A DNA stretch of 64,000 nucleotides from Xenorhabdus hominickii. GTDB lineage: Bacteria; Pseudomonadota; Gammaproteobacteria; Enterobacterales; Enterobacteriaceae. Positions within the stretch are counted from its first letter, which is position 1, and every line of letters starts with the position of its first letter. This document shows, one piece after another, positions 1 through 9,339 of this stretch. Under the pieces are notes generated by a model. That model was given only the letters and a program-made list of their open reading frames with translations. It was not told the origin of the DNA and made no database searches. Where the stretch lies: assembly GCF_002632725.1 (NCBI RefSeq), contig NZ_NJAI01000001.1, forward strand, positions 577,015 through 641,014. Direction: 5' to 3'. The translations under genes and the position numbers were made by a program.

Positions 1-159
1 AGAGAGAACGAATTTAACTCAGCGTACTCGAGTAAAAAGACTGAATAGAAAAACTATCAGTTATTCAAAATCCGAAGAAATGCACGATAAGGTGATAGGG
101 ACTTTTATTGAGCGTGAGTACTATTTTTGATATTCAATCTAACTATTTAATACATGACC
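1..159 (+). mobile_element. IS1-family insertion sequence, right-hand end
   Basis: The window opens inside an IS1-like element. A transposase tail is read at 2-130, and about 29 bases after its stop the sequence ends in ATGACC at 154-159, whose complement GGTCAT resembles the GGTGATG terminus of IS1-family inverted repeats. The left end lies outside the window, so neither the matching terminal repeat nor a target duplication can be checked. The family call rests on the transposase tail; the exact end at 159 is an inference. Confidence 0.7.
2..130 (+). CDS. IS1-family transposase InsB, C-terminal fragment (partial at window edge)
   Basis: Reading from base 2 gives 42 codons and a TGA stop. 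The peptide contains the run KRLNRKTISYSKSEEMHDK followed by VIGTFIERE, the typical C-terminus of IS1 InsB-type DDE transposases (SLSFSKSVELHDKVIGHYL in the E. coli protein, from memory). The catalytic residues lie upstream of the window, so it cannot be said whether the element is intact. It marks the left flank as a site of insertion-sequence activity next to two broken genes. Confidence 0.82.
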   Translation, partial: ERTNLTQRTRVKRLNRKTISYSKSEEMHDKVIGTFIEREYYF

Positions 160-309
160 TGCAATAGATCAGGGGATAAATCGTAATACTCAAGACGCAA
201 TTCATGCATAAAGAACTCCTTATCTCAGACAATTAGTAAACATGATGAAGATATAATTTACTGACGGTTAGAATAAGGGACAAGATTAGAATTTTGGATC
301 ATGACACGT

Positions 310-350
310 TATATCCAATGGATTTAGAGTTGCAGTGTGGCGGTAAGAGA
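310..350. repeat. ERIC-like repeat, half element
   Basis: The stretch starts ATATCCAATGGATTTAGAG and continues with TTGCAGTGTGGCGGTAAG. It matches the outer arm of the ERIC-type repeats found elsewhere in this window (for example the reverse of 10460-10520). Only one arm is present, so it is a truncated or degenerate copy. It lies in the gene-free stretch between the IS1 end and the DUF805 remnant; nothing else is visible between 160 and 390. Confidence 0.55.
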
Positions 351-390
351 GAGAACCCAAGTAGGATTATTTGTTGCTTGGAATTTTATT

Positions 391-430
391 AAAAAAAACG
401 CTGTCAGAAAATTAATAGGCAGCGTTTTAA
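391..430 (-). terminator. Rho-independent terminator of the DUF805 remnant
   Basis: On the minus strand AAAACGCTG is followed by a loop and CAGCGTTTT, then a run of T residues. It lies about 40 bases beyond the stop codon of the broken DUF805 gene at 473. Confidence 0.75.
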
Positions 431-472
431 AAATGTTGGCAAACTAAATAAAATCAAAGTTACTTTAAAGTA

Positions 473-845
473 TTAACGCATTCCTTTCGGATCAGCACCG
501 TAATCATTACTACCTTCAGAGCCTTCAAGAAGGATAAATATAAACACGACTAATCCTCCAAATGGAATAAGGTTCAATAATAACCACCAGCCAGAATGGT
601 TAGTATCATGAAGTCGGCGTACTGTTACTGCAATCTGTGGAATCAAAATAAAAACCCCATAAACGCCAGCCAACGCCAGCCAACGCCAGCCAACGCCAAA
701 CCAGAATTCTCATCAATTGCAGAACCCAATACAATGAGGATCAAGATATAATCATGTTAAATAAATAGAACATCCAATATTCTTGACGACGTGCACGCCC
801 TGAAAAATCAGCATAATTTTTTAAAACACTTAAATACCAATTCAT
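473..845 (-). pseudogene. DUF805 (YhaH/YhaI-like) inner-membrane protein, frameshifted
   Basis: The start at 845 gives [20 protein letters not shown] and a first membrane segment, then runs into a stop near 740. One base shift later the frame continues with a hydrophobic stretch and SAIDENSG. It is lost again at a 10-bp tandem repeat (664-693), and the final 66 codons carry the hallmark VRRLHDTNHSGWW and the membrane segment LIPFGGLVVFIFILL. DUF805 proteins are small membrane proteins of unknown role, normally about 110-130 residues, which fits the sum of the three pieces. Two shifts (about one base near 750 and twenty bases of repeat expansion) break it. Sequencing error could explain the first shift but less easily the repeat expansion. 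Confidence 0.8.
664..698. repeat. 10-bp tandem repeat, three copies, inside DUF805 gene
   Basis: CGCCAGCCAA occurs three times head to tail at 664-673, 674-683 and 684-693, followed by a partial copy. On the coding (minus) strand one copy would read LALAGVYGV in the DUF805 frame. The two extra copies add 20 bases and break that frame, so one or four copies would be in frame. This looks like slipped-strand expansion. Confidence 0.85.
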
Positions 846-1323
846 AATTTTATTTCTTTGAAATTTAACTTAACAAAAACAAGACAAACTATAAAGGATG
901 GAGTGATTTTATACTTAATTATATTTTAAAGTCTATAATTCATTGTTATCAGAATAGTATTATCTTATTCATTACATTATTAGATAGTGAATTAAAAAAC
1001 CCTGCCAAATGTGAAATTATAAAAACAAATGATATAAATATCGCTAAGACATATCAAAGTTAGATCTAAAACAATTGGAAAAATAAGCCCTATTAAATTA
1101 TGATTAATACTCGTTAGAGTATATCTTCAATAAAAATATAATTAATCATGTTATTTATATAAATAAATTAATATCAATTCAAAATCATCTCATTCCATTA
1201 GCTAAGAGAGAAAAATCGAAAAATGCTACGCCAGAAATCAATTTATTTACATAAAATTAACATAAGACTATTATCCAAGCATCAATCATCCCTGTTTTTA
1301 ATACCCTGATCATTCGAGATAGC
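846..1323. other. AT-rich intergenic stretch without recognised features
   Basis: This 478-base stretch separates the divergently oriented DUF805 remnant and the broken MFS gene. It is strongly AT-rich and has stops in all frames. No clear terminator, operator or repeat was recognised. Promoters for the two flanking genes should lie here but none is distinctive. Confidence 0.5.
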
Positions 1324-2520
1324 ATGAAAATTTTATCCGGTCGGCCTTGGTTACTGATAGCATTTTTTTGATATCGAATTTTTTTCCTCAGTCGCTGTCT
1401 CCATCGGAATGTATCTTATCCCGTGGTACATCAGTAATACCGCGGGTGAACCCGCATTCCTTGCAACAACCGCCATGTTCTCTGCCATCTTGCTCCTTTT
1501 TTTGACACCTGTTATTGGCAAATTTATCGATTCTCTCAATCGAAAATCAATTCTAATATTTATTACTGTCATCATATTGGTGCTTTTTCTGTTTCTTTTC
1601 CTCTCTGACGACGGTGTTTCGAATCGCCTATATGCCCTAATATGCGCCTATGTATTTATCCAAATTTATTTTGCGATTTTCTACATTACCCGACAGGGAT
1701 TTATCAAAGATGTCTTTATGGAAAATGAGCTTTATCGCATTAATGCAATCCTTGAAATAGAGTCTCAATCTTCAACACTACTGGCAGCTTCATTGATTAT
1801 TTTATTTGCTAGCTCATTAACCAGTACCGATATTTTTATACTACTGGCAGGAATGGCATTTATTTCTCTGATTATGTTAATGCTCATTCCTTATGCTTCT
1901 AAAATAATTACCGACAGAAATAATCCTCAACATTCCCGACCAAAACTCCCACTTTCATTTTTAAAAACTGACCTGTTTTGCTATATGGCAATGGGAGCAA
2001 TCCCCTTTTGACAATCAATGTTATCCAAGCCCCTTTTATGAACAGTGTTCTCCTCGAACCCATCAGCTCTTATGCAACTTATGGCATCATATATGGCTGT
2101 GGAGCAATATTAGTTGGGTTTATCATGGAGCGTCTATCTAATCGTTATCCTCAACGCAATCTGATACTTCTTTTCACGTCTACTTTCGCAATAACACTCG
2201 CCGTTATTGCCCTGAATCCAACCCTTGAGATTATTCTGGCAGGAGGATTTATCCTCGGGTTTTGCAATTCCGCCTCACGGATATCAAGTCAAAACCTTAT
2301 TCTGCACGAAGTGGATTCCGCCATGATCGGACGCACATTTTCATACGGGCAATTTTTCACACTATGCGGAAGGATTATTGCAACCGGGCTTGTGCCGTTG
2401 ATATTTGCTAATGACTATCGGCTGGTATGGAATTATGTTTTCGCTATCAGCATCATTGCGCCAATGGTACTACTCTTGCGGAGATACTTATTTACAACCA
2501 CAAGACTCACCAATCTGTAG
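1324..2520 (+). pseudogene. MFS transporter broken by two poly-T frameshifts
   Basis: ATG at 1324 reads MKILSGRPWLLIAFF and stops at once after seven T residues (1363-1369). One base on, the frame runs to 2011 through several hydrophobic helices and a loop GKFIDSLNRKS that matches the MFS motif between helices 2 and 3. It stops after CCCCTTTT (2002-2009), where one missing T would restore reading into TINVIQAPF. The third segment runs to 2520 through the C-terminal helices. Repaired, the product is about 400 residues, the normal size of a 12-helix major facilitator. The substrate cannot be told. Both lesions lie in homopolymers, so decay, phase variation or assembly error are all possible. 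The 3' end overlaps the convergent LacI gene by 33 bases. Confidence 0.8.
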
Positions 2521-3489
2521 TTCAAATTCAAACTCACGTTCCTGAGCTTTTCCATTCCATGTTCTCAAGATTTCGATGGCAGTTTGTGCCATCTTATCGA
2601 TTGGCTGACATACGGCCGTTAATGAAGGTACATTAAATAGTGATTGTTGAGTAGCATTGAAACAAACCAATGCCATATCATCAGGTATCGCTATCCCATG
2701 CTCAGCCAATGCCCGCAGGCATCCAAATGCCTGTAATTCATTGGTTGCAAACACTGCTCGCGGTCGCTTTCCTTTTAACATACGCAAAGTCGCTTCATAG
2801 CCGCCCTGACGGGTATATTCGGTAGAAAAAATCCACTCATCACGTACAGACAAATTTGCCTGCATCAAAGCATCACACCAACCAGACAATCGATCCTGCG
2901 TGTTTAACATACGAAGAGGTCCGCAAACAATGGCGATATCACGATAACCATGCTGAGTCAGATGTTGAGTTACCTTGAACGCCGCCAGCCGTTCATTGAC
3001 ACGAATTGCGCTGACATTCGACCCTGCACTTACCCAATCCAGCATGACACAAGGTGTACCACTGGCTTGGATCAGATCGATGTAAGGATGGCGATCGACA
3101 CTGGTATATAACAAACCATCAATTTGACGATTTAAGAGATTGTTGATCAGCTCTTTTTCACGTGTCCGATTATCTCCTGAATCCCCGGGCAACAATACTT
3201 GCCCGTGCTTGAAGGCCTCTTGCTGTAAAGCATGGGCAACAGAAGAAAGAAAGGGATTAGCAATATTTGGCAAGATAAGCCCGTAAGCATGTGTTGTACC
3301 TGAAACCAATGCTTTCGCAATACTATTGGGCCGATATCCCGTTTTTTGGATCGCAGCCAATACGCGTCGGCGAGTGGCTTCTGCGACAGGCCTAGGACCA
3401 TCGTTGATCACGTAACTAACTACAGCCACCGAGGTTCCGGCTTCTTTCGCAACATCACTGCGAGTCACCCTTTTCAGACATGAGTTCAT
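2488..3489 (-). CDS. LacI/GalR-family transcriptional regulator
   Basis: The 333-residue product has a classical LacI helix-turn-helix at residues 8-30 (TRSDVAKEAGTSVAVVSYV) with the hinge helix near residues 50-60, followed by a periplasmic-binding-protein-like effector domain (GLILPNIANPFLS onward) that in this family binds a sugar or nucleoside. The C-terminus ESCGCK is also typical. It lies 55 bases downstream of the MHS-type transporter and in the same orientation, so the likely role is local control of that carrier; this is inference. Its 3' end overlaps the 3' end of the convergent, broken MFS gene by 33 bases. The effector is not recognisable. Confidence 0.9.
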   Translation of the reverse strand: MNSCLKRVTRSDVAKEAGTSVAVVSYVINDGPRPVAEATRRRVLAAIQKTGYRPNSIAKALVSGTTHAYGLILPNIANPFLSSVAHALQQEAFKHGQVLLPGDSGDNRTREKELINNLLNRQIDGLLYTSVDRHPYIDLIQASGTPCVMLDWVSAGSNVSAIRVNERLAAFKVTQHLTQHGYRDIAIVCGPLRMLNTQDRLSGWCDALMQANLSVRDEWIFSTEYTRQGGYEATLRMLKGKRPRAVFATNELQAFGCLRALAEHGIAIPDDMALVCFNATQQSLFNVPSLTAVCQPIDKMAQTAIEILRTWNGKAQEREFEFELQIGESCGCK

Positions 3490-3544
3490 ATCTATGTAGT
3501 CCGCAGGTTAAGATAAAAATTCAGACAATAGCCTAAGATGGATT

Positions 3545-4942
3545 CTAAATCGCGTCTTCAAGCAAATTAAGATCCCGACCACGTGTTTCTGGCGCAAAGA
3601 ATGTCGTGATAAACCCAATACTTGCCATCACGGTAAAATAACAAGCGATAGGCCACCAATGCCCAGAAAAAGACAGTAATGCCGATGCGACTAATGGGGC
3701 TGTTCCCCCCGATAGCATTGCCCCCAGCTCTTTTGCAAAAGCCATTTTGGTATAACGATTCGTCACCCCAAAGAGTTCAACTCCCCATGCTGCCTGAACA
3801 CCAAATATTCCCAAAGAAGCCAGCCCCATTCCCACAACAATTGTTGGTATCACAATCATGGATTCACGACTTTCCAGTAAGATAAAAGCGGGGAAAGCAT
3901 AAAGTATCAGTAACAGGCAAAACCAACGATAGGTGATACGACGCCCAAATCGATCAGATAGATGGCCCGCCAATGGAATGATCAAAAAACCCAACACAGA
4001 GGCAATGAATACGGCAATGGTGGGTATAAATTTATCCAACATCAGCACCTTGGCGACATAACCAATAATGAACCCTTGCGCCAGATACGATGGGCCATTT
4101 TCACCAATTCTTAAGCCCACCATGATCCAAAAAGCTCTGGTTCGTTGCCAAAAGCGTCGGGTTTCATACGTGGATTGCACATTTTCATTTACGGCTAATG
4201 ATTGCAAACGTTGTTCCGCCAATAGCGCTTTATGGCGCTCAAAAACAGGCGTTTCACTCATGTACAGACGAATATAGAACGCGACTATTGCAATCAAGAC
4301 ACTGGATAGAAATGGAATTCGCCATCCCCAATCCAATAAACTCTCTTTGTCCATAGTCAACACCAGCAGCCAAACCAGTGATGCCAGTAACGTTCCACTA
4401 TTGGAACCGAGAGCAATGACAGACGAAACTAATCCGCGTTTTGCTGGCGGTGCAAATTCGCCCAGTATGACCGCGCCACCAGAAAGTGCCGCTCCCGCTC
4501 CCAAACCTTGCATAAATCGCAATGTCACCAAACAGGCTGGAGCCCAAACGCCTATATGTGCATAACTTGGAATAAGCCCAATTAGCGTGGTTGAGAACCC
4601 CATCAGAATGACCGTCATTACCATGACGCTCTTGCGCCCTCTACGATCACCTAACCATCCAAACACGAGAGCGCCAATTGGCCGTGCAATAAATCCCACT
4701 GAATAGGTTGCAAAGCTGGCAAAGAGAGCGACAGCAGGCGTCATATCGGGAAAGAAAACATCCCCAAAAATAATCCCCGCCGCTAAACCATACAAAGCAA
4801 AATCCGCATACTCCATTGTTGTCCCTAACCAACAGGAAAAGATGGCACGAAGAAACCCTTTTCGCCCTTCTTTTGTTGCTAGAAACTCTTCAGAAGCATG
4901 TTGTATTTGAGTGACAGCTAACGCCGTACTTTCATACGGCAT
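3545..4942 (-). CDS. MFS transporter, metabolite:H+ symporter (MHS) family
   Basis: The 465-residue protein has about twelve hydrophobic helices. After a 30-residue cytoplasmic N-terminus, the first helix contains TMEYADFALYG, the pattern of the MHS group (ShiA, ProP, YhjE). The loop between helices 2 and 3 carries the MFS signature GWLGDRRGRKS. A second related motif, GHLSDRFGRR, lies mid-protein at the start of the second half. Members import organic acids, shikimate or betaines with protons; the substrate here is unknown. It is followed at 55 bases by a LacI-type regulator on the same strand, suggesting a small catabolite-uptake unit. In E. coli this flank of yigL carries yigM-metR instead, so the pair is accessory. 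Confidence 0.88.
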   Translation of the reverse strand: MPYESTALAVTQIQHASEEFLATKEGRKGFLRAIFSCWLGTTMEYADFALYGLAAGIIFGDVFFPDMTPAVALFASFATYSVGFIARPIGALVFGWLGDRRGRKSVMVMTVILMGFSTTLIGLIPSYAHIGVWAPACLVTLRFMQGLGAGAALSGGAVILGEFAPPAKRGLVSSVIALGSNSGTLLASLVWLLVLTMDKESLLDWGWRIPFLSSVLIAIVAFYIRLYMSETPVFERHKALLAEQRLQSLAVNENVQSTYETRRFWQRTRAFWIMVGLRIGENGPSYLAQGFIIGYVAKVLMLDKFIPTIAVFIASVLGFLIIPLAGHLSDRFGRRITYRWFCLLLILYAFPAFILLESRESMIVIPTIVVGMGLASLGIFGVQAAWGVELFGVTNRYTKMAFAKELGAMLSGGTAPLVASALLSFSGHWWPIACYFTVMASIGFITTFFAPETRGRDLNLLEDAI

Positions 4943-5429
4943 AGCAAGATATTCCCTGAATGTTGGAACAGAAAAATTTTAATTCTAACGTGATGTATTG
5001 AGAATTATTATTCATAAATTATTTTTACATATAAACTTATCTACTCGCGTAGAATATTCAAATAGAATAACTAAATAATTGAACGTAAATCACAAATATT
5101 AAGGGAAAATTAGTTTCTGTAATTAATAATTTTTGAAATAACATACTAAAAATTATAGCGTATCAAAAAATAGATCACTCAATCTATTTACCACACAGAT
5201 TATCAATCTCATCAAAATAAAATCCAATAAATTTAAAACACATTAAAAACAAATAATTACAACCAATCACCCCAAAAAATACACAAGAAAAATTTATACA
5301 ACATCGGTAAACATTAACTTATTAAAATAATTACTCTTGTTTTTTATTCAAAAATAAAATAAAAAATAACTTCCCTATAAAAAATCAAAATAAATAATAC
5401 TATTAACTATTGTTATTAATATTAGATAC
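4943..5429. other. AT-rich intergenic stretch, presumed promoter region of the MHS transporter
   Basis: These 487 bases are very AT-rich and hold no open frame, repeat or hairpin that stands out. The transporter gene at 4942 reads away from it on the minus strand, so its promoter should lie here. No operator-like palindrome for the LacI protein was convincingly seen. Confidence 0.45.
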
Positions 5430-5430
5430 A

Positions 5431-5461
5431 AAAAAACAGCATCTGAACAGATGCTGTTTTA
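5431..5461 (-). terminator. Rho-independent terminator of pldB-yigL
   Basis: AAAACAGCATCTG and CAGATGCTGTTTT form a near-perfect stem with a two-base loop, followed on the minus strand by a T run. It begins about 25 bases after the yigL stop codon. Confidence 0.9.
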
Positions 5462-5485
5462 AATCAAATATTCAAATTATTTGCA

Positions 5486-6286
5486 TCAAACTTGATACAT
5501 ATTCCGTAAATAACACGAAACTGCATCATCAACATTGGAACCAATAACCTCTATTTCCGGCAAAATGTCTTTCAGACGCTGATGCGCTCCCTGCATAATG
5601 CAGCCCTTGCCTGCCACACTCAACATTTCCCGGTCATTCATACCGTCGCCAAAAGCGATACAATTGATCAATTGGTATCCGATGGATTGGCAAACCTGCT
5701 CTAACGCATGACCTTTAGAAACACCACCAGCCATCACTTCCAGACAATTTCTCAGTGAAAAGCTGACATTGACTTTCTCTCCCCAGCGGGCATTGATCCT
5801 CTCTTCCAAATTCACCAAATAATCATGATCTTCACTGGTGTAATAAACCTTGCACACACCATCTGTAGGGAAGCTATCGCGTTGGAAAAGCTGGTAATGG
5901 AAAACGGACTCCTGAAAAAAGTCTTTCTGTTCAGGCGCTTCACGATTCACGAACCAATCATCATTGTTAAAGTAATTAGTTAAAACCTTGGGATTATCAA
6001 ATTCCAATAGGCACAAATCGCGAGCAATCTGAGGATCTACATTGTGGCTGAATACCAATTCATCCTGAATATTGTGAACTCTTGCTCCATTAGACGTGAT
6101 CATGTAGGCATCAATGCCCAATCCATCACGGATTTGTCCAACATCAATGTGATGGCGTCCTGTCGCAAAGATAAAATGAACTCCCCGCTCTGTCAGCAAG
6201 CTCAGGGTTTCCTTGGTATACGATGTTAATTTATGATCGGGAGACAACAGAGTGCCATCTAAGTCTGAAGCAACAACATGATACAT
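5486..6286 (-). CDS. yigL: HAD-family (Cof-type) sugar/pyridoxal phosphatase YigL
   Basis: The 266-residue product is a soluble haloacid-dehalogenase phosphatase. Motif I is DLDGTLL (residues 8-14, nucleophile Asp8 and acid Asp10), motif II is in FATGR (about 41), and motif IV is GDGMNDREML near residue 215, all of the Cof/IIB cap subtype. E. coli YigL dephosphorylates sugar phosphates and pyridoxal phosphate and, through SgrS regulation, helps relieve glucose-phosphate stress. It lies 11 bases after pldB, so the two are co-transcribed, and a strong terminator follows. Synteny with E. coli pldB-yigL supports the name. Confidence 0.95.
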   Translation of the reverse strand: MYHVVASDLDGTLLSPDHKLTSYTKETLSLLTERGVHFIFATGRHHIDVGQIRDGLGIDAYMITSNGARVHNIQDELVFSHNVDPQIARDLCLLEFDNPKVLTNYFNNDDWFVNREAPEQKDFFQESVFHYQLFQRDSFPTDGVCKVYYTSEDHDYLVNLEERINARWGEKVNVSFSLRNCLEVMAGGVSKGHALEQVCQSIGYQLINCIAFGDGMNDREMLSVAGKGCIMQGAHQRLKDILPEIEVIGSNVDDAVSCYLRNMYQV

Positions 6287-6297
6287 GGTTATAGTTC

Positions 6298-7305
6298 CTA
6301 AACTAAATTGTTCTGGTCAAAAAAATCACAAATTGCATTGAGAGCCTGTGCCCGCAATGCATCATTTTCAAACAGGATTTCGTGATGTGCCCCTTGGATA
6401 ACCAGAGGCTTTTGTTCTTCTTTTCCTGTTCCGGCTCTTTGACGTGATTCGCAAAAAGCCAATATCTCCCGATTACTAATCACTTTATCTTCACTCGCTT
6501 GCAAGACTATGAGTGGAGTCTGAATTTTACTGGCATTTTCAATCAGATTATCGCCCATTAGCATACTTTCACGCATCCAATGGTAGGTTGGGCCACCAAG
6601 GCGCAATTCAGGGTAATCAGCATAATAACGCAAATAACGCTGATAGCGTGCATAGCTGTGCGTTAATGTATTAATAAAGTAAGGTGATGGCTGCCATTGA
6701 CCGGTCGACAATGCGTAAGCATTGCGCCTTTTGACATGATGTTCCGCCTGATTAACCAGAAAATTAGCCAACCAACGGGGCATGGGTAAGTTGATGCCAA
6801 ACATCGGTGCACATAGCGCCACTGCACGAAAAATCGGCTCTGGGTGACGCTGTAGAAAACGGCTAAAAATCGCCCCCCCCATTGAATGGGCCAGTGCGTA
6901 ACAACGATGAGACTGACGAGGAGCCAGTTCCAATTCGACAAATTTTGCCAAGTCATCCACATAATGATCGAACGCTTCAACATGACCTTTTTGTCGATCA
7001 CTCAACATTCGTCCTGAACGCCCCTGCCCTCGGTGATCAATGATGAAAATATCGTAGCCCAGATGATAAAAATCATAGGCCACTTCTGTATATTTCACGT
7101 AGCTTTCACTGCGGCCGGGTAAGATCACAAGTGTTTTGTCATGGCAGGAAGAACAGAAGGAAGCGTAATGGATGGGGACATCATCAACACCCATAAATTG
7201 CCGCTCTTCCCTCGTTCGCCAAAAATCCAATAATATTCCATTCGCAAAGGCAGAGAACTGAGTTTCGCGGTTTAACCAGCTCGTTTTCAATATCTCAGGT
7301 GCCAT
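6298..7305 (-). CDS. pldB: Lysophospholipase L2 PldB
   Basis: The 335-residue protein is an alpha/beta hydrolase. The nucleophile elbow is AHSMGGA near residue 139-145, preceded by the conserved DHRGQGRSGR loop; the last catalytic residue is probably the His in QGAHHEILFE near residue 308. PldB hydrolyses 2-acyl lysophospholipids at the inner membrane. No signal peptide is visible. It forms an operon with yigL. An ERIC-like repeat separates it from recQ, where E. coli has rhtC and rhtB, which are absent here. Confidence 0.94.
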   Translation of the reverse strand: MAPEILKTSWLNRETQFSAFANGILLDFWRTREERQFMGVDDVPIHYASFCSSCHDKTLVILPGRSESYVKYTEVAYDFYHLGYDIFIIDHRGQGRSGRMLSDRQKGHVEAFDHYVDDLAKFVELELAPRQSHRCYALAHSMGGAIFSRFLQRHPEPIFRAVALCAPMFGINLPMPRWLANFLVNQAEHHVKRRNAYALSTGQWQPSPYFINTLTHSYARYQRYLRYYADYPELRLGGPTYHWMRESMLMGDNLIENASKIQTPLIVLQASEDKVISNREILAFCESRQRAGTGKEEQKPLVIQGAHHEILFENDALRAQALNAICDFFDQNNLV

Positions 7306-7330
7306 TCATCATCCTCTGTTTACCCAGCGT

Positions 7331-7387
7331 CTTTCAAGTTGCCGCTTTGTTGGCTACACGCAGCATCTTGAAACCCATTGGGTATAA
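7331..7387. repeat. ERIC-like repeat, short version
   Basis: CTTTCAAGTTGCCGCTTTG is followed by TTGGCTACACG and ends AAACCCATTGGGTATA, matching both outer arms of the long copy at 10391-10520 with the centre missing. It fills the recQ-pldB gap. Confidence 0.75.
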
Positions 7388-7397
7388 TTATCCTTGT

Positions 7398-9224
7398 TTA
7401 TTCAAAACCTTCAAAATGATCACGGATCAACGCCATGAAAGCTTCCCCAAAACGCTCCAGTTTTCGCTGCCCAACACCATTAATCAGCAAAAGTTCATCC
7501 GGTGTTATTGGGCAATGTTCAGCCATCTCAATTAACGTAACGTCATTGAAAACAACAAACGGTGGAATGTTGTTTTCATCAGCAATGGATTTGCGTAATT
7601 TGCGTAATTTGGCAAATAATTTACGATCATAGTTTCCACTGTATGATTTGTTTTGCTGATTACGGCTTTTCAGGTTTTGGATACGTGGCACCGCAAGCTG
7701 TAAGGGTGCTTCACCCCGCAATACAGGCCGTGACGCCTCTGTCAGTTGTAACGCAGAATAATTGGCAATGTTTTGAGTAATCAGCCCCAAGTGGATGAGC
7801 TGACGCATGACGCTCATCCAATGTTCCTGACTCTGCTCTTTACCTATGCCATAAACTGGCAATTTGTCATGACCGAAATCTCTAATACGTTGATTATTTG
7901 CGCCACGCAGTACTTCTACAATATAGCCAATCCCAAAACGTTGTCCAACACGATAGATGCAGGATAACGCTTTCTGTGCCTCTACCAAAGCGTCATAACG
8001 TTTGGGTGGATCAAGGCAAATATCACAGTTGCCACAGGTGGTCTGGCGACTTTCACCGAAATAATTCAACAATACCAAACGCCGGCAGGTTTGTGCCTCT
8101 GCAAATGCTCCCATTGCGTTGAGTTTGTGTCGTTCGATGTCTTGTTGTTCACTTGCGGGTTTTTCTTCCAGACAACGACGCAGCCATGCCATATCAGCAG
8201 GATCGTAAAACAGCACCGCTTCAGCCGGTAAACCATCTCGACCCGCCCGCCCCGTTTCCTGATAATAAGATTCGATATTGCGCGGAATATCAAAGTGCAC
8301 TACAAAACGCACGTTGGGTTTGTTAATCCCCATCCCAAATGCCACTGTTGCCACAACCATCTGCAAATCGTCTCGCTGGAAAGCATCCTGTACCCACGCA
8401 CGTTGGTTGTTCTCTAATCCGGCATGATAAGGTGCAACACTTAGCCCACGTTTTTGCAGACGTTCTGCGGTTTCTTCTACTTTGTTACGACTGTTGCAGT
8501 AAATAATCCCACTTTTTCCCTGCTGACCACGTACAAATGACCAGAGCTGATCAAGCGGCTTATATTTTTCTACCAGCGTATAGCGAATATTGGGACGATC
8601 AAAGCTGCTGATATGAATAATCGGCTCGTGCAACTCCAACAACCGCACGATATCCTGACGGGTGGTTTTATCCGCCGTTGCTGTCAGCGCAATGACAGGA
8701 AGATTGGGAAAACGGCGACGAAGCTGCCCTAATGCCCGATATTCCGGGCGGAAGTCATGCCCCCACTGAGAAATACAGTGAGCCTCATCAACCGCTAATA
8801 AAGCTGGCTGCCAATCGTGAAGATGATCCAGAAAGTTATCTGTCACCAATCTTTCAGGCGCGATATAAAGCAGCTTAATGTTGCCCTGACGACAACGATG
8901 GATGATGTCAAATTGCTGTTCACGACTTTGGGTTGAGTTTAAGCATTCTGCTTCTACTCCATTCGCTCTCAATTGATCAACCTGATCTTTCATCAGAGAA
9001 ATCAACGGGGATACTACCAACGTCAGCCCATTTTGAACCAACGCGGGGATCTGGTAACACAGCGATTTACCGCCTCCCGTTGGCATGATGACCAGACAGT
9101 CGCGTCCATCAAGAACAGCATCAATCACCTGCTGCTGTCCCGGACGAAATTGCTGGTAGCCGAATGTTTTTCGTAATGCTTGTTCAGCCAGCGATGCCGT
9201 GCTGATGAGTTCTGCGGTAGACAC
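7398..9224 (-). CDS. recQ: ATP-dependent DNA helicase RecQ
   Basis: The 608-residue protein has the full RecQ layout: helicase core with Walker A TGGGKS (residues 49-54), DEAH (146-149), and motif VI with [10 protein letters not shown] (around 320). The RQC zinc-binding segment has cysteines in [10 protein letters not shown] and CGNCDIC (about 380-405), and the C-terminal HRDC domain carries [18 protein letters not shown] (about 575-590). RecQ unwinds 3'-5' in RecF-pathway recombination and replication repair. The length equals the E. coli protein (about 609). It is transcribed in the same direction as pldB-yigL and pldA. Confidence 0.97.
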   Translation of the reverse strand: MSTAELISTASLAEQALRKTFGYQQFRPGQQQVIDAVLDGRDCLVIMPTGGGKSLCYQIPALVQNGLTLVVSPLISLMKDQVDQLRANGVEAECLNSTQSREQQFDIIHRCRQGNIKLLYIAPERLVTDNFLDHLHDWQPALLAVDEAHCISQWGHDFRPEYRALGQLRRRFPNLPVIALTATADKTTRQDIVRLLELHEPIIHISSFDRPNIRYTLVEKYKPLDQLWSFVRGQQGKSGIIYCNSRNKVEETAERLQKRGLSVAPYHAGLENNQRAWVQDAFQRDDLQMVVATVAFGMGINKPNVRFVVHFDIPRNIESYYQETGRAGRDGLPAEAVLFYDPADMAWLRRCLEEKPASEQQDIERHKLNAMGAFAEAQTCRRLVLLNYFGESRQTTCGNCDICLDPPKRYDALVEAQKALSCIYRVGQRFGIGYIVEVLRGANNQRIRDFGHDKLPVYGIGKEQSQEHWMSVMRQLIHLGLITQNIANYSALQLTEASRPVLRGEAPLQLAVPRIQNLKSRNQQNKSYSGNYDRKLFAKLRKLRKSIADENNIPPFVVFNDVTLIEMAEHCPITPDELLLINGVGQRKLERFGEAFMALIRDHFEGFE

Positions 9225-9280
9225 GCCTTTCCTCGATCGTTAAAAATCAATCCTTGAAAAAACCTTAAAAAACAGGTTGT

Positions 9281-9310
9281 AAAAAATACAGGTGCGATCC
9301 CAGCACCTGT
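9281..9310 (-). terminator. Rho-independent terminator of pldA
   Basis: On the minus strand ACAGGTGC, loop TGGGATC, GCACCTGT, then ATTTTTT. It begins about 30 bases after the pldA stop at 9340 and precedes recQ. Confidence 0.88.
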
Positions 9311-9339
9311 TCATTATGCCAATCTCATTACCGGAGTAA

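Noticed and set aside
664-693. Short tandem repeats as a CRISPR-like array
   Set aside because: Units are 10 bp without spacers and lie in a coding sequence; no cas genes are present anywhere in the window.
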